64,000 bases of DNA, taken from contig CATNEN010000033.1 of the NCBI GenBank assembly GCA_950097015.1, positions 5,115,001-5,179,000 of the forward strand, given 5' to 3'. Of the stretch, positions 11,012 through 22,761 are shown piece by piece (position 1 is the stretch's first letter; every line of letters begins with the position of its first letter). Source of the stretch: Macrostomum hystrix (Eukaryota; Platyhelminthes; Macrostomidae). Under the pieces are notes generated by a model that worked only from the letters and a program-made list of their open reading frames with translations, ran no database searches and was not told where the DNA came from. The position numbers were made by a program, and so were the translations under genes.

Positions 11012-11074
11012 TATTGACTTGCGTGTCCCATAGACTTACATGGCTGCCACTTGAATACACACACGAGCCACGTC

Positions 11075-11205
11075 TATACTCTTAAGAAAGGTGCGCCTGC
11101 GCGGTTTTTTCCGTGGAGTAGCAGCTTTCCTATGCCGACGTCAACTAGCGAGGCCGCATATACACGGCGGTAATATATACGGCGCGCACCTTTCTTTAGA
11201 GTATA
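11075..11205. mobile_element. Foldback MITE copy 2
   Basis: Same 22-bp arms as the copy at 10881-11011 (11075-11096 and 11184-11205, with one mismatch) and the same 131-bp length, but largely different interiors. Confidence 0.8.
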
Positions 11206-11356
11206 TACTAACTGGCTCCCTCTATCCATCCTCGATCCCACTACTCTATTTAAGCCTTGGGACGGTCGAGAATTTACAGATTGTAAATTCTCTAAGTCCA
11301 TAAACTCTTATAATTGGAGTGCTGCAGCTAGGGTGTGGTGTGGTGTGGTGTGTGGT

Positions 11357-11806
11357 GTTGGGTGGGTGGATGCAGAGTGCAGGTGCAGGTTGGGTAGGTG
11401 GTGCATGGTGTCTCACTCTCATATCCTCCCTTCACTCTGTCCTAGCTTCCTCCCCTACCTTCGCTTTCCTCCCCTTCCTTTTCTTCCTTCCTTCGATCTA
11501 CCCTGAGCCTCTCTTCACTCTCCCTCGCTATCAATTTCCTCCTGTACTATCCACCGAATATGTTTCGCGAAAGTAACACATCAGTACAATGAATCAATAA
11601 ATACAATTAATCAGTCGTACGAATTTGGGTGGGTGGATGCAGAGTGCAGGTGGTTGGGTAGGTGGTGGTGGTGTCTCACTCTCATATCCTCCCTTCACTC
11701 TGTCCTAGCTTCCTCCCCTTCCTTTCTTCCTTCCTTCGATCTGATCCTCTCTTCACTCTACCTCGATTTCACTATCCTCCAATTATGTTTTCGCGAAAGT
11801 AACACG
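11357..11806. repeat. Two direct copies of a G/C-asymmetric repeat
   Basis: Copies at about 11357-11579 and 11625-11806 share GGGTGGGTGGATGCAGAG, a TCACTCTCATATCCTCCC tract, CTTCCTTCCTTCGATC and a terminal CGCGAAAGTAACAC. No coding capacity is convincing. Confidence 0.8.
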
Positions 11807-12398
11807 TCAATGAATGGTACCAGAGTGCTTTTGTTGGAACGATCAGTTGAGATCAGTTCGAAGAAAACGATCAAACATCCAAAGCCAAAAACCAAAGCCG
11901 AAATCCAAATTTGCAGCTTGTTCTAGCTGCAACTCACTGACTCGCCAGCTTCTGCACTGCTATAGCTACTACTAACAGCAGGCATGCGTAGCGAAAAAAG
12001 GCTGAAAGACCTTTTTTTGATCTCCTTAGTGTATTTCTTGAACACGTCTATGGCTGTAAGTAGTATCCCACTGCTAACCATGGACGCATGCAAGCCAGCG
12101 CAAAAGCCGAATGACATTTTTTTACCTCCGTAGTGTATTTCTAAATATAGAACATTCTAAATAGGCTATCCCAATTAGGGTCGTCGTCTCTGGGGAAAAC
12201 ACGCACCGATTTAGAATACACGTACAACATAGGTCCGTTTTGGTCTTGCTGGGTCCTTGGCTGGGGCTTGGCGGGACCAGACACCCCATTTGGCTTGACC
12301 AGACCCCCCCTTTCAACATATGGGTAAATCCAAAAGCAACTGCAATTATTGTTGCGCGAAAAAGTAATTGCTTCTGTGTAATTCAAAGCGTACCAATT

Positions 12399-12540
12399 AT
12401 AAGAGTTAGAAATAACATCGAAGATCGGGACTTAAAGAACTTTAAAACCAGATGATAAAGAATAAGAAAAGGACAATGAAAGTAGAAAATACCGCAATTC
12501 ATCAAATGCCAAAAGAGACGCTAAAAAAACTAACCCCCCA
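12399..12540. repeat. 142-bp direct repeat, left copy (partial LTR)
   Basis: Nearly identical to 13589-13730, offset 1190 bp. The match stops abruptly after a CCCCCCA run. Confidence 0.9.
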
Positions 12541-13572
12541 TAGCAACGCTAGAGAATCGCGAGTGCAGTGCACTCAATTCTGGTAGGCAATTAACACACT
12601 GATAGCGGACTGGCATACTAACAACAGCAGGCCTCAAGCAATCATAACGCTAGACGCGATAACAACAAAGTAATATCACCACAATTAATACCTTAGTTTA
12701 ACCAGGAAGACATAACTATAAAAAAAGGAAGAGAGACAACCAACCTTCATATCCAAAAATACAACCATTGTATGTCAAATATTTACTCACACGCGTTATC
12801 CCGAATGTTTATTTTTAAAATTAGGCAAAATTGACGAGAACAATGCATACAGTCAATAGCCATAAACGGTCCTGAGCAAGTTAAGCGGAAGAAGGCTGAA
12901 CCTCTAGGCACCCAGGGGACGATAGCGAATTCGTAGCAACAGGCAGAACGCGCAGATCAGAATGACGATAAGAACAAGACCGCCACCCGCCCAATCCTCC
13001 AGTTAGACCGCGAGAACGGACATACTTATTTCCAGAGTAGACAAGCGAGAACGGGCACTCTGAAGCGCAATCTCAAGCCGAGCTATGCGCGCATTCTGCT
13101 CGGCCAGCAGTTGAACCAGCTTGGAAAGTGTGTATCCGGACATAGTTGTAATGCAGAACAGTTTAGTATTACGCGAGGAATGGATGGACGCCTTCTAAAG
13201 TGAAAGTGGGGCCTACCACCCAAATAAATAAACTCACTGCACCCAGCAGAGGGAGAGAATGTGAGGTCAAAGTAGGATTAGAAAACCTACCCCAAACCAG
13301 GGCCCCAGAACTAGGCTAAAAATAAACTCGCTGCCCAAGTGAGGCAATTTTGCAAACCCCGCCAGGGCCATGAGGCAAATCAATGTACATTAGGACGCGC
13401 TCAGACTATAGAAAGGAAGATAAGTCAATAGACGCCAGAGCGTACACAGAAAATATAAATTTCTAACTCTATATGTCAAATCACATCCAATTGTCCAACC
13501 GTTTACAACCACCCGCAAGGGTGAAAGCGTGTTTTTCCTTTCAGGTCTATACCTTGAAGAGTCAAGGACTTC

Positions 13573-14462
13573 AAAAAGGGGGAGTGATATAAGAGTTAGA
13601 AATAACATCGAAGATCGGGACTTAAAGAACTTTAAAACCAGATGATATAGAATAAGAAAAGGACAATGAAAGTAGAAAATACCGCAATTCATCAAATGCC
13701 AAAAGAGACGCTAAAAAAACTAACCCCCCAGCCAAGAACAATGGAGACCCACCCACAGGTCAAACCGGCGCCGGCCAAAACGAGTCTGAGCGGCACGCGG
13801 CCGAGGGCGAGGTACAAGAGGAAAACGTGCTGGAGAAGAGGGGAGAAGACAAAGAAGGCGCATGACAACCGAGCGTGGCGGTCAGACAGAAAAGAGACGA
13901 GAAGGGAGAGATTAATCAATATTAAAAGTGAATAGAAATACCACCATCCCAACGCGATCTAACGCAACCAATGTAATAACCAGACCCTACCTAAGAAAGG
14001 AGTTGTCTTGCATGGCAACCTACTAGATTAATAGAAAATATGTCAAATTCAGGGGCTGCGACCCAACATAACTCAAATCAAAGCAAGTGTACTGTAACTA
14101 ACCACAACATTACGCACCCCACCCTCCTGGTGAGAGGTGGGGATATTTTGTCAATAAATATGAAACGCGGAGCGCCGCAGGAGCGCAACCCGCCCGACGA
14201 TAGCTCATCAGTTTTAACGAATTATAAAAGTTATCTCAAAGATTAATTTGCTTTGATTACGACGCTATCAGAGTAGAAGAGATAGATTAAGTTAGGTAGA
14301 TACGTAAGAACTCTCTTTAGTGCGAGCCATTGGAGATCGAATCAGGTGTAGTAATCTTTATAGAAAGAATCCGTGAATTTAACCTGAATACCACTAGACC
14401 AAAATATAAGATCACGGAGGATAAAGATTACACCAATCAATAGTTCTTCTATCGGGTGCATC
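13573..14462 (+). mobile_element. LTR-retrotransposon remnant: polypurine tract and 3' LTR
   Basis: A polypurine tract AAAAAGGGGGAG (13573-13584) is followed directly by TGATATAAGAG (13585), the usual PPT-LTR junction. Within the proposed LTR there is a GC hairpin (CCCCACC...GGTGGGG, about 14117-14142) and a TATA-like TTATAAAAG (about 14221). A possible LTR end is GGGTGCA near 14460. The 142-bp repeat at 12399-12540 is the same LTR start, truncated. No gag-pol ORF survives. The right boundary is uncertain. Confidence 0.5.
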
Positions 14463-15944
14463 GTTTTTTGTTACGATAAGCACATTAATTCCAAACTTTT
14501 TTTTTCTCCAATTTTAATTTTAATTTCCGGAATGAACATTATGGCGCGTAATTGGCGGATATTATTTTTGATTATCGGAATTTCCATGAATGAAAGCAAT
14601 TGTATTGTATCAAGTCAATTCAATCATATTAATCCTACATCGATAAGACAGCTCATCGTATCAAAGGAATGGAGCTGAACAGCGTAACCTATTTACATGT
14701 AAGTGTAAGAACCTAAAATTGTATTTTTCCTAGCGTCTTCCCAAGAATCATGCATGCATGGTTGGCATGTGTTTTAATTGACAAGACCGCAATGTGTCGA
14801 AAGTTATTAGACGTTCAATTTGCAGCTGTTAATTATTATTATGCACCATTGCAAAGTCATCTTCTGAAATTAACATCTTCATATTTTTTGCTGCCTCAGA
14901 TGGTTTAAAAGGTTTATGTAGGCCTATACAATAATAGAGTATACATATACTGTGGGTTATCAATGCATTATGTGTAGGTTTAATTGAAAGTATAGTTTTG
15001 AAAACAACTGCTAGTTTACAAACTGAATAGAGCAACTGATATAAGGAAAGGCATCGTCTAAACAATTTGAGCTGGAGTCTGTCAGTAAATTAAGCTGTGG
15101 AACTATAATATAAGATAATATAGTAGTTTGACAAGCAAAGTAACATTTTTATTACTAATTAAGTTTCAATTCAGCAAGTACAACATTTTTCTATAATATG
15201 AACTGATGTAGGGACTTTAATGATGAGATTAAACTTGAAAAACATAGATAAGCATATGCAACATGGCATAAGTATATGACAGTATGAAGAATTTTAAACT
15301 GCATAGAAACAGTGTCATCCAAAACAATTGTATATTGAAATGGAAGAAAGAATGTAAGCATTTTGTTATGCAATTTGATGGGCACATACAACAAAAGTAC
15401 ACAGTAATTGAAAAAAGTGCAACTCTGCATATATAGTGTTTGGCAGAGAAATATATACTGAGTAGGACATATTCATGGATCCCAAAAGATATGAATAAAA
15501 CATGAGGAGAAAATTAGTTAAACCAATACTCAATGAATCATCAGTGTCAATTTATAGCACTCTCAAGTACACTGTAATTTTTTGTTTTTCTTTCTTGTTC
15601 CTTCAATCTAATGGCCCCAGAAATTCTGATTGTAGTCTGGTCAAAATCTGTGCTGCTGTAAAAGCCATTCTTTGCAGTACAATGCAATTAGAAGAAACTG
15701 GTATGGCTGCTGAACTGTTCAACCAACTGGACCATACAGAACATTCGAGTCTCGCCTCAGCCATGAAAATCCCACTCAAGGACACAACATTTTTTATTGC
15801 TTTCAACCACAATCCCTATAATCCTCAAAAACAATAGCACACTGAAAGTCATGCAGTGAAGCTGATAGACATTGAAGTTGAATTTCCTTCCTGGTGAAGA
15901 CTTGGGACATACCATTTTGTAAAAATTGGACGATTATTTAAAGT
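14463..15944. other. AT-rich region, no gene recognised
   Basis: Only short low-information ORFs occur. I see no splice-supported coding sequence, RNA gene or clear repeat. Confidence 0.5.
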
Positions 15945-16756
15945 TTACTCTTCCCTGTAGTCAGAGCTACTGTGCGGCCCAGGAATTGATGCATCAATGC
16001 CTGAATCATCAGCACAACGCGTTGATGTGCCGTGAGATCTTCCAATGTACAGCAACTTGCCTGGTCGGGCGGAATAAACAGCTGACTTCTCTGCCGATAC
16101 TGATGTTATGATGGTGAAGCCACGTGCTGTGCTAGCAGGTGTTGTCGATGCATCTCGACTGGATGTTATGATGGTGAAGCCACGTGCTGTGCTAGCAAGT
16201 GTTGTCGATGCATCTCGACTGACAGTTGCTGAAGCTGCCGGTGATGGAGCAGTCGCGACATTTTTGGCACGCACTATGACTGCAGATGCTCCTGTTGGCA
16301 GTGAAGTTCCTTGACCTGCCACTGTCACTGTACGTATTATGGCTTCTGGCAATGCACATCGCACAGTGACAGCAGGTGCTGCAGTTCGCACAGTGGCTGC
16401 AGATGATGCAGTGCGCATGGTGGCTGCAGGCGTTGCTGTTGTTGCGGTCGCTGTGGCTGCAGATGATGCAGTGCGCATGGTGGCTGCAGGCGTTGCTGTT
16501 GTTGCGGTCGCTGTGGCTGCTGGCCTGGCACTGTCTGTGCCCGCATGTCTACTAGTACGTAGAACTTCAAGTGCCTCCGCATTATGGCACTGACATATAC
16601 GTACGTCCGCACGTGGGCAATCACATGCCAGTTCACGGTAGATAATGCCAAGCCTGCTGCTTACAACCTGGTGAACGCGACTGATTCCAGGAATCGGTCG
16701 GATTGGAACGGCATCGATGTGCAGTCTATGACGATCAATCTCGTTCGAAGACACCT
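15945..16756 (-). CDS. Last exon of the DDE-like gene (3' half)
   Basis: Minus-strand exon after a CTACAG acceptor near 16757. It starts VSSNEIDRHRLHIDAVPIRP and includes IPGISRVHQVVSSRLGIIYR and the cysteine cluster CDCPRADVRICQC, which I recall as the usual end of this transposase-like family. The rest is a low-complexity tail rich in A, T, S and R. It is built partly from a ~60-bp duplication (about 16397-16517) and a ~57-bp duplication (about 16104-16220), and ends at a stop at 15945. The phase of the junction with the preceding exon is not resolved. Confidence 0.5.
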
Positions 16757-16858
16757 GTAGTAAAATGAGCAGAAAGTATATAGCACTTTGAATTTTTATA
16801 CTAATGTACAGATTCTAATGACAAGCAATCTAGGGGTGCATCATCGATAGCACCTTAC

Positions 16859-17258
16859 ACCCACCCTGAACAGATGGGTTGCAATTTCCCTTTGGTTGTG
16901 CATGGCAGCAAAAAACATCGTCTACCGAAAGCACTCTAGAGCCAGCAGCAACTGCTTCGTCGCATCGCCGCTTGATAGCAGCTCCAACGCCATCTGCCGG
17001 ACCCTTTCCATGACCAGCTTCAGTGTAGAGCCATTGCCATTCTGTACACCCCATCCGCTGCATCAGGAGTTGGAACAAATGTACAAGGTACTTGTTCCTG
17101 TATTGACTGGATGGTGAGTCGGACACAATTGTTATTTTTCTAACGCGGCCAGCGACAAGCACACAGTGTTCAATGACAGGCTCCAGATGAGCACACACAG
17201 CATCTGCAGTTTTGCGTTTGTCCTCAGACAAAGATGCAAATGAAATTGGGTCCTGACC
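16859..17258 (-). CDS. DDE-like gene, exon immediately 3' of the giant insertion
   Basis: The exon begins after TTTCAG (acceptor at 17260-17259) with GQDPISFASLSEDKRKTADA and contains KITIVSDSPSSQYRNKYLVH, then LYTEAGHGKGPADGVGAAIK. These are the second aspartate (VSD) and glutamate (TEAGHGKG) blocks expected of an RNase-H-fold DDE transposase. The first aspartate block (HVDFSENF) lies in the exon at 50677-50928. The start in this exon follows directly, in family order, from the end of that exon. A donor GTAAGG ends it at 16859. I do not have a family name for this transposase. The element or gene is interrupted by the 17352-50673 insertion. Confidence 0.65.
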
Positions 17259-17351
17259 CTGAAATTGGAATGGTGAATTCAAAAGTAATATTGCACTACT
17301 GACTGCAACTGTAGCCATCAGATAGCTGTATATTGCATGTACAGTAGCTTA

Positions 17352-17480
17352 CCCGGTGGGACATTACTATACGCCCCCTCTGTACGCCCCACCCTGCGCC
17401 TCCCGCCGGGCGCTGTGCGCCCGGGCGTATAGAATGTCCGCGCGCCCGCGACAGCGCCCCGCCCGGCGCCGGGCGCAGGG
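17352..17480. promoter_or_regulatory. Left terminal inverted repeat and subterminal repeats
   Basis: TIR 17352-17363, then CTATACGCCC at 17367-17376, a TGTACGCCCC variant at 17381-17390, and the reverse-oriented GGGCGTATAG at 17423-17432, all in very GC-rich DNA. Such subterminal motifs in both orientations are typical transposase or accessory-protein binding regions of En/Spm elements. Confidence 0.65.
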
Positions 17481-17600
17481 TAGGTGGAGGGGGGTGGGGG
17501 TGCAGTGTAAATAAAATTCGGCGCATATCCTCAAAGTCTACTGTTAGTAGGCTGTGCAGTATTTTTGAGCGCCGTAAAAAGCCTAGCTTTTTAAAAGGTC

Positions 17601-17724
17601 CGCTCCTACCCAGCAGCTCCGCTACTGCCCCAGCAGCTCCGCTCCTGCCCCAGCAGCTCCGCTCCTGCCCCAGCAGCTCCGCTCCTGCCCCAGCAGCTCC
17701 GCTCCTGCCCCAGCAGCTCCGCTC
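17601..17724. repeat. 20-bp tandem repeat, ~6 copies
   Basis: Unit CCTGCCCCAGCAGCTCCGCT in tandem. The open frame through it is a by-product of its composition. Confidence 0.95.
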
Positions 17725-17934
17725 GCCACGCTGCCCCCTCCCTCCTGACCATGTACTTTTCATACGTATGTTTCATTTTTTTGTATGCATGCCGTATATA
17801 TAAAGCTTTACTTTGAATTTAAAGTCACTTTAAATAAATAAAATTGAACATGCTCATGTAATTTTTCTATTCGTCACCGCTATAAATGGTTTACGAATAT
17901 GTTCATTCTAGTCTCATTAAATACTTTTGACGCT

Positions 17935-18378
17935 GCTAAAGGTACAAATTTATTATCAAGTTCAAAGCGAATATGCAAGCCATGATTGAAAAGAAAAGTA
18001 AAGAATGTTTTACAGTATCATCAAGCAAAGACAGTACGGTATAAGTGATTCAAAGTACAAAAATTAGTCCACATTTTGTCCCTGCCATGCCAGCTCTGCC
18101 AATCCTCCCTGTCAAGCCCTGCACTGCGCGATTTTGTTAATCTTATAATTATAATGTTATAATTAAATTCTTACTGACACAGCTAAAGGTACAAATTTAT
18201 TATCAATTTCAAAGCGAATATGCAAGCCATGATTGAAAAGAAGAGTAAAGAATGTTTTACAGTATCATCAAGCGAAGACAGTACGGTTTAAGTAAATACA
18301 AAGCACGAAAATTAGTCCACATTTTGTCCCTGCCATGCCAGCTCAACCAATCCTCCCTGTCAAGCCCTGCACTGCGCG
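17935..18378. repeat. Two ~196-bp direct copies
   Basis: 17935-18130 and 18182-18378 are near-identical (start GCTAAAGGTACAAATTTATT, end CCCTGCACTGCGCG), separated by ~50 bp. The rest of 17.7-19.2 kb is AT-rich, with loose repeats around GAGCAAGAGTTGCAG (about 19050-19165). No gene is seen. Confidence 0.9.
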
Positions 18379-19300
18379 CCAGTCAGTCGTCCTCGTTGTG
18401 CCACCTCTGCGAGTCGTCCGTGCCACGCCACCTCCGCCAGTCGACCATGTCGTCCCGTAACCGGCTGACTGGTTTTCTGGAGAAATTGGAAAGTATCCAC
18501 GATTTATTTGTGTGTGCAAGGTTTACTGTAAAATTACTTGTTTACATACACTGTACAGCAATGCAGATAATAGAGATCCAGTGAGATAGAATCCAGATGT
18601 ATATGGAATGAGGTACACGACATTTGAGATTGTAAACGAGATGAAGCAAAGATTCTTAATAAGCGGAAATATTAGAATAAGATCAGACATGAGATTCAGA
18701 ATGAGATGAAGTACAAGATCGAGCATAAGATTAACCATAAAAAACTTAAATTTTAAAACGCTACTTATCTTTTATAGCAAGTCAACCAGGTCCCGCAACT
18801 GGTAGACGTCCGGCACCATGGTAGAACTGGAAAGAAATATTCATTATGTAATTCATGCAAAAAAACTAGTGCTTCTGTAAACTTAGTTCTAAATAAAAAA
18901 TTCACTGTGCTTTTTGTACTGCTAATAGTAGAATGTACAAATAATTTTTTGTGTGTTTGTTCAATTATTAGATACGATAAGCAATTGAGTTGCAGACTTG
19001 AGTAAGAGCTGCAGGCATGTAAATAGCGAATTTTAGTTTTTTTGATTACAGGATGCGATGAGCAAGAGTTGCAGGCACGAACAAGATGTCCGGGTATAAA
19101 GACGACGTGTAGGCATGTAGATAGTAATTTTTTGTGTTTTTCATCGACTATACGACGAGCAAGAGTTGCAGAAATAAGCAGTGCAAATTCCTAGTACTTG
19201 TACTCGTAGTAGGCAGTAAAGATATTTAAAAGCCACTTATCTTTCCTGTTCCGCCGGAAGCCTTGTCATATAGGAGCACTCGGTCGGATCTCTACCGAGT

Positions 19301-20872
19301 TTAATCCTCCTCAGTCATCTCGCTCATCAGGCCATCAGCGTCCTCATCGGAGCACTCCAGCAGCTCTGCTCGACTGTGATGCGGCTGCAAAGAATGCCTT
19401 TTTCGCGAGGCATGGCTGACCAGCTGCGAGCCAGGTCTCTTAGCGCCGGCTGGCGAAGGTGTGGCAGATGCTCCTGATGCACCAGAGGCTGACAGGCGTC
19501 GATGCGGTCTGCTCGTTTGACGGTCCTTGCCTCGATGGAGCATGTCGCATAATCGGCTACCGACGTACGTGGCGGTCAATTGTTGTTCGGTTGTCGTGCC
19601 GTAGATGCTGGTGGCGGCATCTAGATTAGAGGTAGAGTGAGAGGTAGGTAAATTGAGAAGTACAGGTAAAGTTTGTCGGATAGGAAATGTGAAAGTACCA
19701 ATCAGATTCCTGAACATTTCGTACCTTGGACGTGTCGCAATAAAACGGCCTTGAAGCCAAGGCATGCGTCGGAAAACTGCGTTTCGACACCGTCCTGGAT
19801 GCATTTCTTGGCGTAGGCCTGCACCGCTATAATTCACCTTCGTCTGCATCTCAGGTGTCAAGCAGGTGTCCAACCACACCCGGATGGTGGCTCCGACAGT
19901 CGCCATTTTTCTGTTGGGCAGGGCTTGTTTCAACTGGTACGTCCACTCTGCAGGCGTGTTCTCCGCGTAGTGGACATACCTCTGCCAGGAGTCGATGGGC
20001 CAGAATTGGAGCTGTTGCACTGGTTGCTGGTCCTTCGTTAATGACAGGCGCAGTTGCTGCACTTCCTCCTTAACAGAGGCCAGCTCGGTGGCTAGTTTCT
20101 GCTGTGTTGCTTCCATCTTCTTGAACAATCGGGTACTCTCGCGTACTGCGAACAGGGCGACGTAGAGAATGCCGCGATTGCTTTCTAATGGGAAATCCAC
20201 CCCCGACTGTATTTGCTGCTCCAGTCGTCCGATGGAGATGCCCTGGAAGCTTCGGAAACCTGCTGATGTCAGTCCGGTATCCTCTGCATCTGCCTCTGCT
20301 TCAGCTGCTGCCTCTGCTTCCGCTGCTGCCTCTGCTTCCGCTGCTGCCTCTGCTTCCGCTGCTGCCTCTGCTTCCGCTGCTGCCTCTGCTTCCGCTGCTG
20401 CCTCTGCTTCAGCTGCTGCCTCTGCTTCCGCTGCTGCTTCTGCTGCCGCTGCTGCCGCTGCTGCTTCCGCTGCTGCCTCTGCTTCCGCTGCTGCTTCTGC
20501 TGCCGCTGCTGCCGCTGCTGCTTCCGCTGCTGCCTCTGCTTCCGCTGCTGCCTCTGCTTCCGCTGCTGCCTCTGCTTCAGCTGCTGCCTCTGCTTCCGCT
20601 GCTGCTTCTGCTGCCGCTGCTGCCGCTGCTGCTTCCGCTGCTGCCGCTGCTGCCGCAGCTGCTGCTTTTGCAGCTGCCGCCTTAGCTGCCGCGGCTTTTG
20701 CAGCTTCTGTGGCCGCAGACTTCGGAATCGTTGATGGCAGTGGCACCAGTTTTGCTAAAGTCAGCGGCACGTCTACGCAGGGCAGCTTTAGTAGCTGCGC
20801 TTCGGATTCCGCTTGCTCCTCCGGACAGACGAAAAAATCGTCCGTGTCGGACGCAGAACCAGTCGAGATGTT
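19301..20872 (-). CDS. Accessory protein of the CACTA-like element, exon 3 (DUF4806-like C-terminus)
   Basis: The exon starts after a CAG acceptor (20875-20873) with NISTGSASDTDDFFVCPEEQ and is in phase 0 with the donor at 22524. It contains, in order: an acidic lead; a long alanine/glutamate repeat (A and E only, about 160 residues, encoded by ~18-bp GCT/GCC/GAA repeats at 20290-20690); a coiled coil (TQQKLATELASVKEEVQQLR); and a conserved domain, TVGATIRVWLDTCLTPEMQ then KVNYSGAGLRQEMHPGRCRN. The last resembles the DUF4806 domain of animal transposon-associated proteins. A short intron may sit near 19724-19623. The plus-strand poly-Leu and poly-Ala readings here are shadows. Such proteins may bind the element ends. 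Confidence 0.6.
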   Translation of the reverse strand, partial: NISTGSASDTDDFFVCPEEQAESEAQLLKLPCVDVPLTLAKLVPLPSTIPKSAATEAAKAAAAKAAAAKAAAAAAAAAAEAAAAAAAAEAAAEAEAAAEAEAAAEAEAAAEAEAAAEAAAAAAAAEAAAEAEAAAEAAAAAAAAEAAAEAEAAAEAEAAAEAEAAAEAEAAAEAEAAAEAEAAAEAEAAAEAEADAEDTGLTSAGFRSFQGISIGRLEQQIQSGVDFPLESNRGILYVALFAVRESTRLFKKMEATQQKLATELASVKEEVQQLRLSLTKDQQPVQQLQFWPIDSWQRYVHYAENTPAEWTYQLKQALPNRKMATVGATIRVWLDTCLTPEMQTKVNYSGAGLRQEMHPGRCRNAVFRRMPWLQGRFIATRPRYEMFRNLIGTFTFPIRQTLPVLLNLPTSHSTSNLDAATSIYGTTTEQQLTATYVGSRLCDMLHRGKDRQTSRPHRRLSASGASGASATPSPAGAKRPGSQLVSHASRKRHSLQPHHSRAELLECSDEDADGLMSEMTEED

Positions 20873-20929
20873 CTGTTAGGTCGGATAAGTTAGGGGATAA
20901 GTAAGTGAGGAAAATGTTGGGGTTACTAG

Positions 20930-22350
20930 CATTGGATAACAGTGATTGATTATCGATTCGAATGATTGACATTGAATAACAGTGATTCATTATCGATTCG
21001 AATGATTGACATTGAATAACAGTGATTGATTATCGATTCGAATGATTGACATTGAATAACAGTGATTGATTATCGATTCGGATGATTGACATTGAATAAC
21101 AGATTGATTATCGATTCGGATGATTGACATTGGATAACAGTGATTGATTATCGATTCGGATGATTGACATTGAATAACAGTGATTGATTATCGATTCGAA
21201 TGATTGACATTGAATAACAGTGATTGATTATCGATTCGGATGATTGACATTGGATAACAGTGATTGATTATCGATTCGAATGATTGACATTGAATAACAG
21301 TGATTGATTATCGATTCGGATGATTGACATTGGATAACAGTGATTTATTATCGATTCGAATGATTGACATTGAATAACAGTGATTGATTATCGATTCGGA
21401 TGATTGACATTGAATAACAGTGATTGATTATCGATTCGGATGATTGACATTGAATAACAGATTGATTATCGATTCGGATGATTGACATTGGATAACAGTG
21501 ATTGATTATCGATTCGGATGATTGACATTGAATAACAGTGTTTGATTATCGATTCGGATGATTGACATTGAATAACAGTGATTGATTATCGATTCGGATG
21601 ATTGACATTGAATAACAGATTGATTATCGATTCGGATGATTGACATTGGATAACAGTGATTGATTATCGATTCGGATGATTGACATTGGATAACAGTGAT
21701 TGATTATCGATTCGGATGATTGACATTGGATAACAGTGATTGATTATCGATTCGAATGATTGTCATTGAATAACAGTGATTGATTATCGATTCGGATGAT
21801 TGACATTGAATAACAGTGATTGATTATCGATTCGGATGATTGACATTGGATAACAGTGATTGATTATCGATTCGGATGATTGACATTGAATAACAGTGAT
21901 TGATTATCGATTCGGATGATTGACATTGGATAACAGTGATTGATTATCGATTCGGATGATTGACATTGGATAACAGTGATTGATTATCGATTCGAATGAT
22001 TGACATTGAATAACAGTGATTGATTATCGATTCGGATGATTGACATTGAATAACAGTGATTGATTATCGATTCGGATGATTGACATTGGATAACAGTGAT
22101 TGATTATCGATTCGAATGATTGACATTGAATAACAGTGATTGATTATCGATTCGGATGATTGACATTGAATAACAGTGATTGATTATCGATTCGGATGAT
22201 TGACATTGGATAACAGTGATTGATTATCGATTCGAATGATTGACATTGAATAACAGTGATTGATTATCGATTCGGATGATTGACATTGAATAACAGTGAT
22301 TGATTATCGATTCGGATGATTGACATTGGATAACAGTAATTGATTATCGA
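20930..22350. repeat. 40-bp minisatellite, ~36 copies, inside an intron
   Basis: Unit TGATTGACATTGAATAACAG plus TGATTGATTATCGATTCGGA, with G/A variants at two sites and occasional 38-bp units lacking two bases. It fills most of the intron between the 22525-22681 and 19301-20872 exons. Confidence 0.95.
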
Positions 22351-22524
22351 AAATGTTGATAAACATTCGATAATATATTTTTGATGGACAATCGTTGTTA
22401 GTGATTGATAATTGATGATGTTGACTGATAATTTACTGAGGTGATTAATTGTACTGAGATATCTAAATGTGTGTGCGTGAGAGAGAGAGATATAGAGTGG
22501 ACAGACAAACAGATTGTAACTTAC

Positions 22525-22681
22525 ACCACACTGAAACTTGCGTCGCGCCTGCCGCATATCTTCAGCGCAGAGAACCCTCGGTTTCAATTGCCGAATTATA
22601 TCGACAATTGACCGTCTTTTTTTCGATCATGTTGCGGACGAAGCGTAGGCTGGGCGGCTCCAGAGAGTCATCCAGGTATAC
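22525..22681 (-). CDS. Accessory protein exon 2, frameshifted
   Basis: Acceptor TTTAG precedes 22681 and donor GTAAGT follows 22525. From the phase-0 junction it reads VYLDDSLEPPSLRFVRNMIE. A 7-base T run on the plus strand (22617-22623; A run in the sense strand) then forces a frame change. The following frame, KRRSIVDIIRQLKPRVLCAE to KFQCG, is the one that joins exon 3 in phase 0. Length 157 bp would be in phase if one A were absent. This is either a decayed copy or a homopolymer sequencing error. Confidence 0.6.
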
Positions 22682-22761
22682 CTAAATTGGTCATTTTTAG
22701 AAAAGATCTTGTAGAGAAAGAATTGAACCAAATTGTCAGACAAACTGACTTAACTGACAGA

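Larger units (their letters stand above)
10769..11307. mobile_element. 539-bp TIR element containing two nested foldbacks
   Basis: Terminal inverted repeats 10769-10792 and 11284-11307 (24 bp, one mismatch; start GAGTTTAYGGACTTAGAG). Each end is followed internally by its own small hairpin (TTTATCA...TGATAAA on the left; GAATTTACA...TGTAAATTC on the right). No transposase ORF is present. Confidence 0.75.

Noticed and set aside
15502-15837. Plus-strand ORF of 111 codons
   Set aside because: AT-rich, no homology, no splice context, and the antisense frame is equally open.
17296-17763. Minus-strand ORF of 155 codons with GAAGAGAELLGQ repeats
   Set aside because: It runs through the 20-bp tandem repeat and the GC-rich left terminus of the giant element.
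20169-20879. Plus-strand poly-Ala/Ser and poly-Leu proteins
   Set aside because: They are antisense shadows of the Ala/Glu repeat in the accessory-protein exon.
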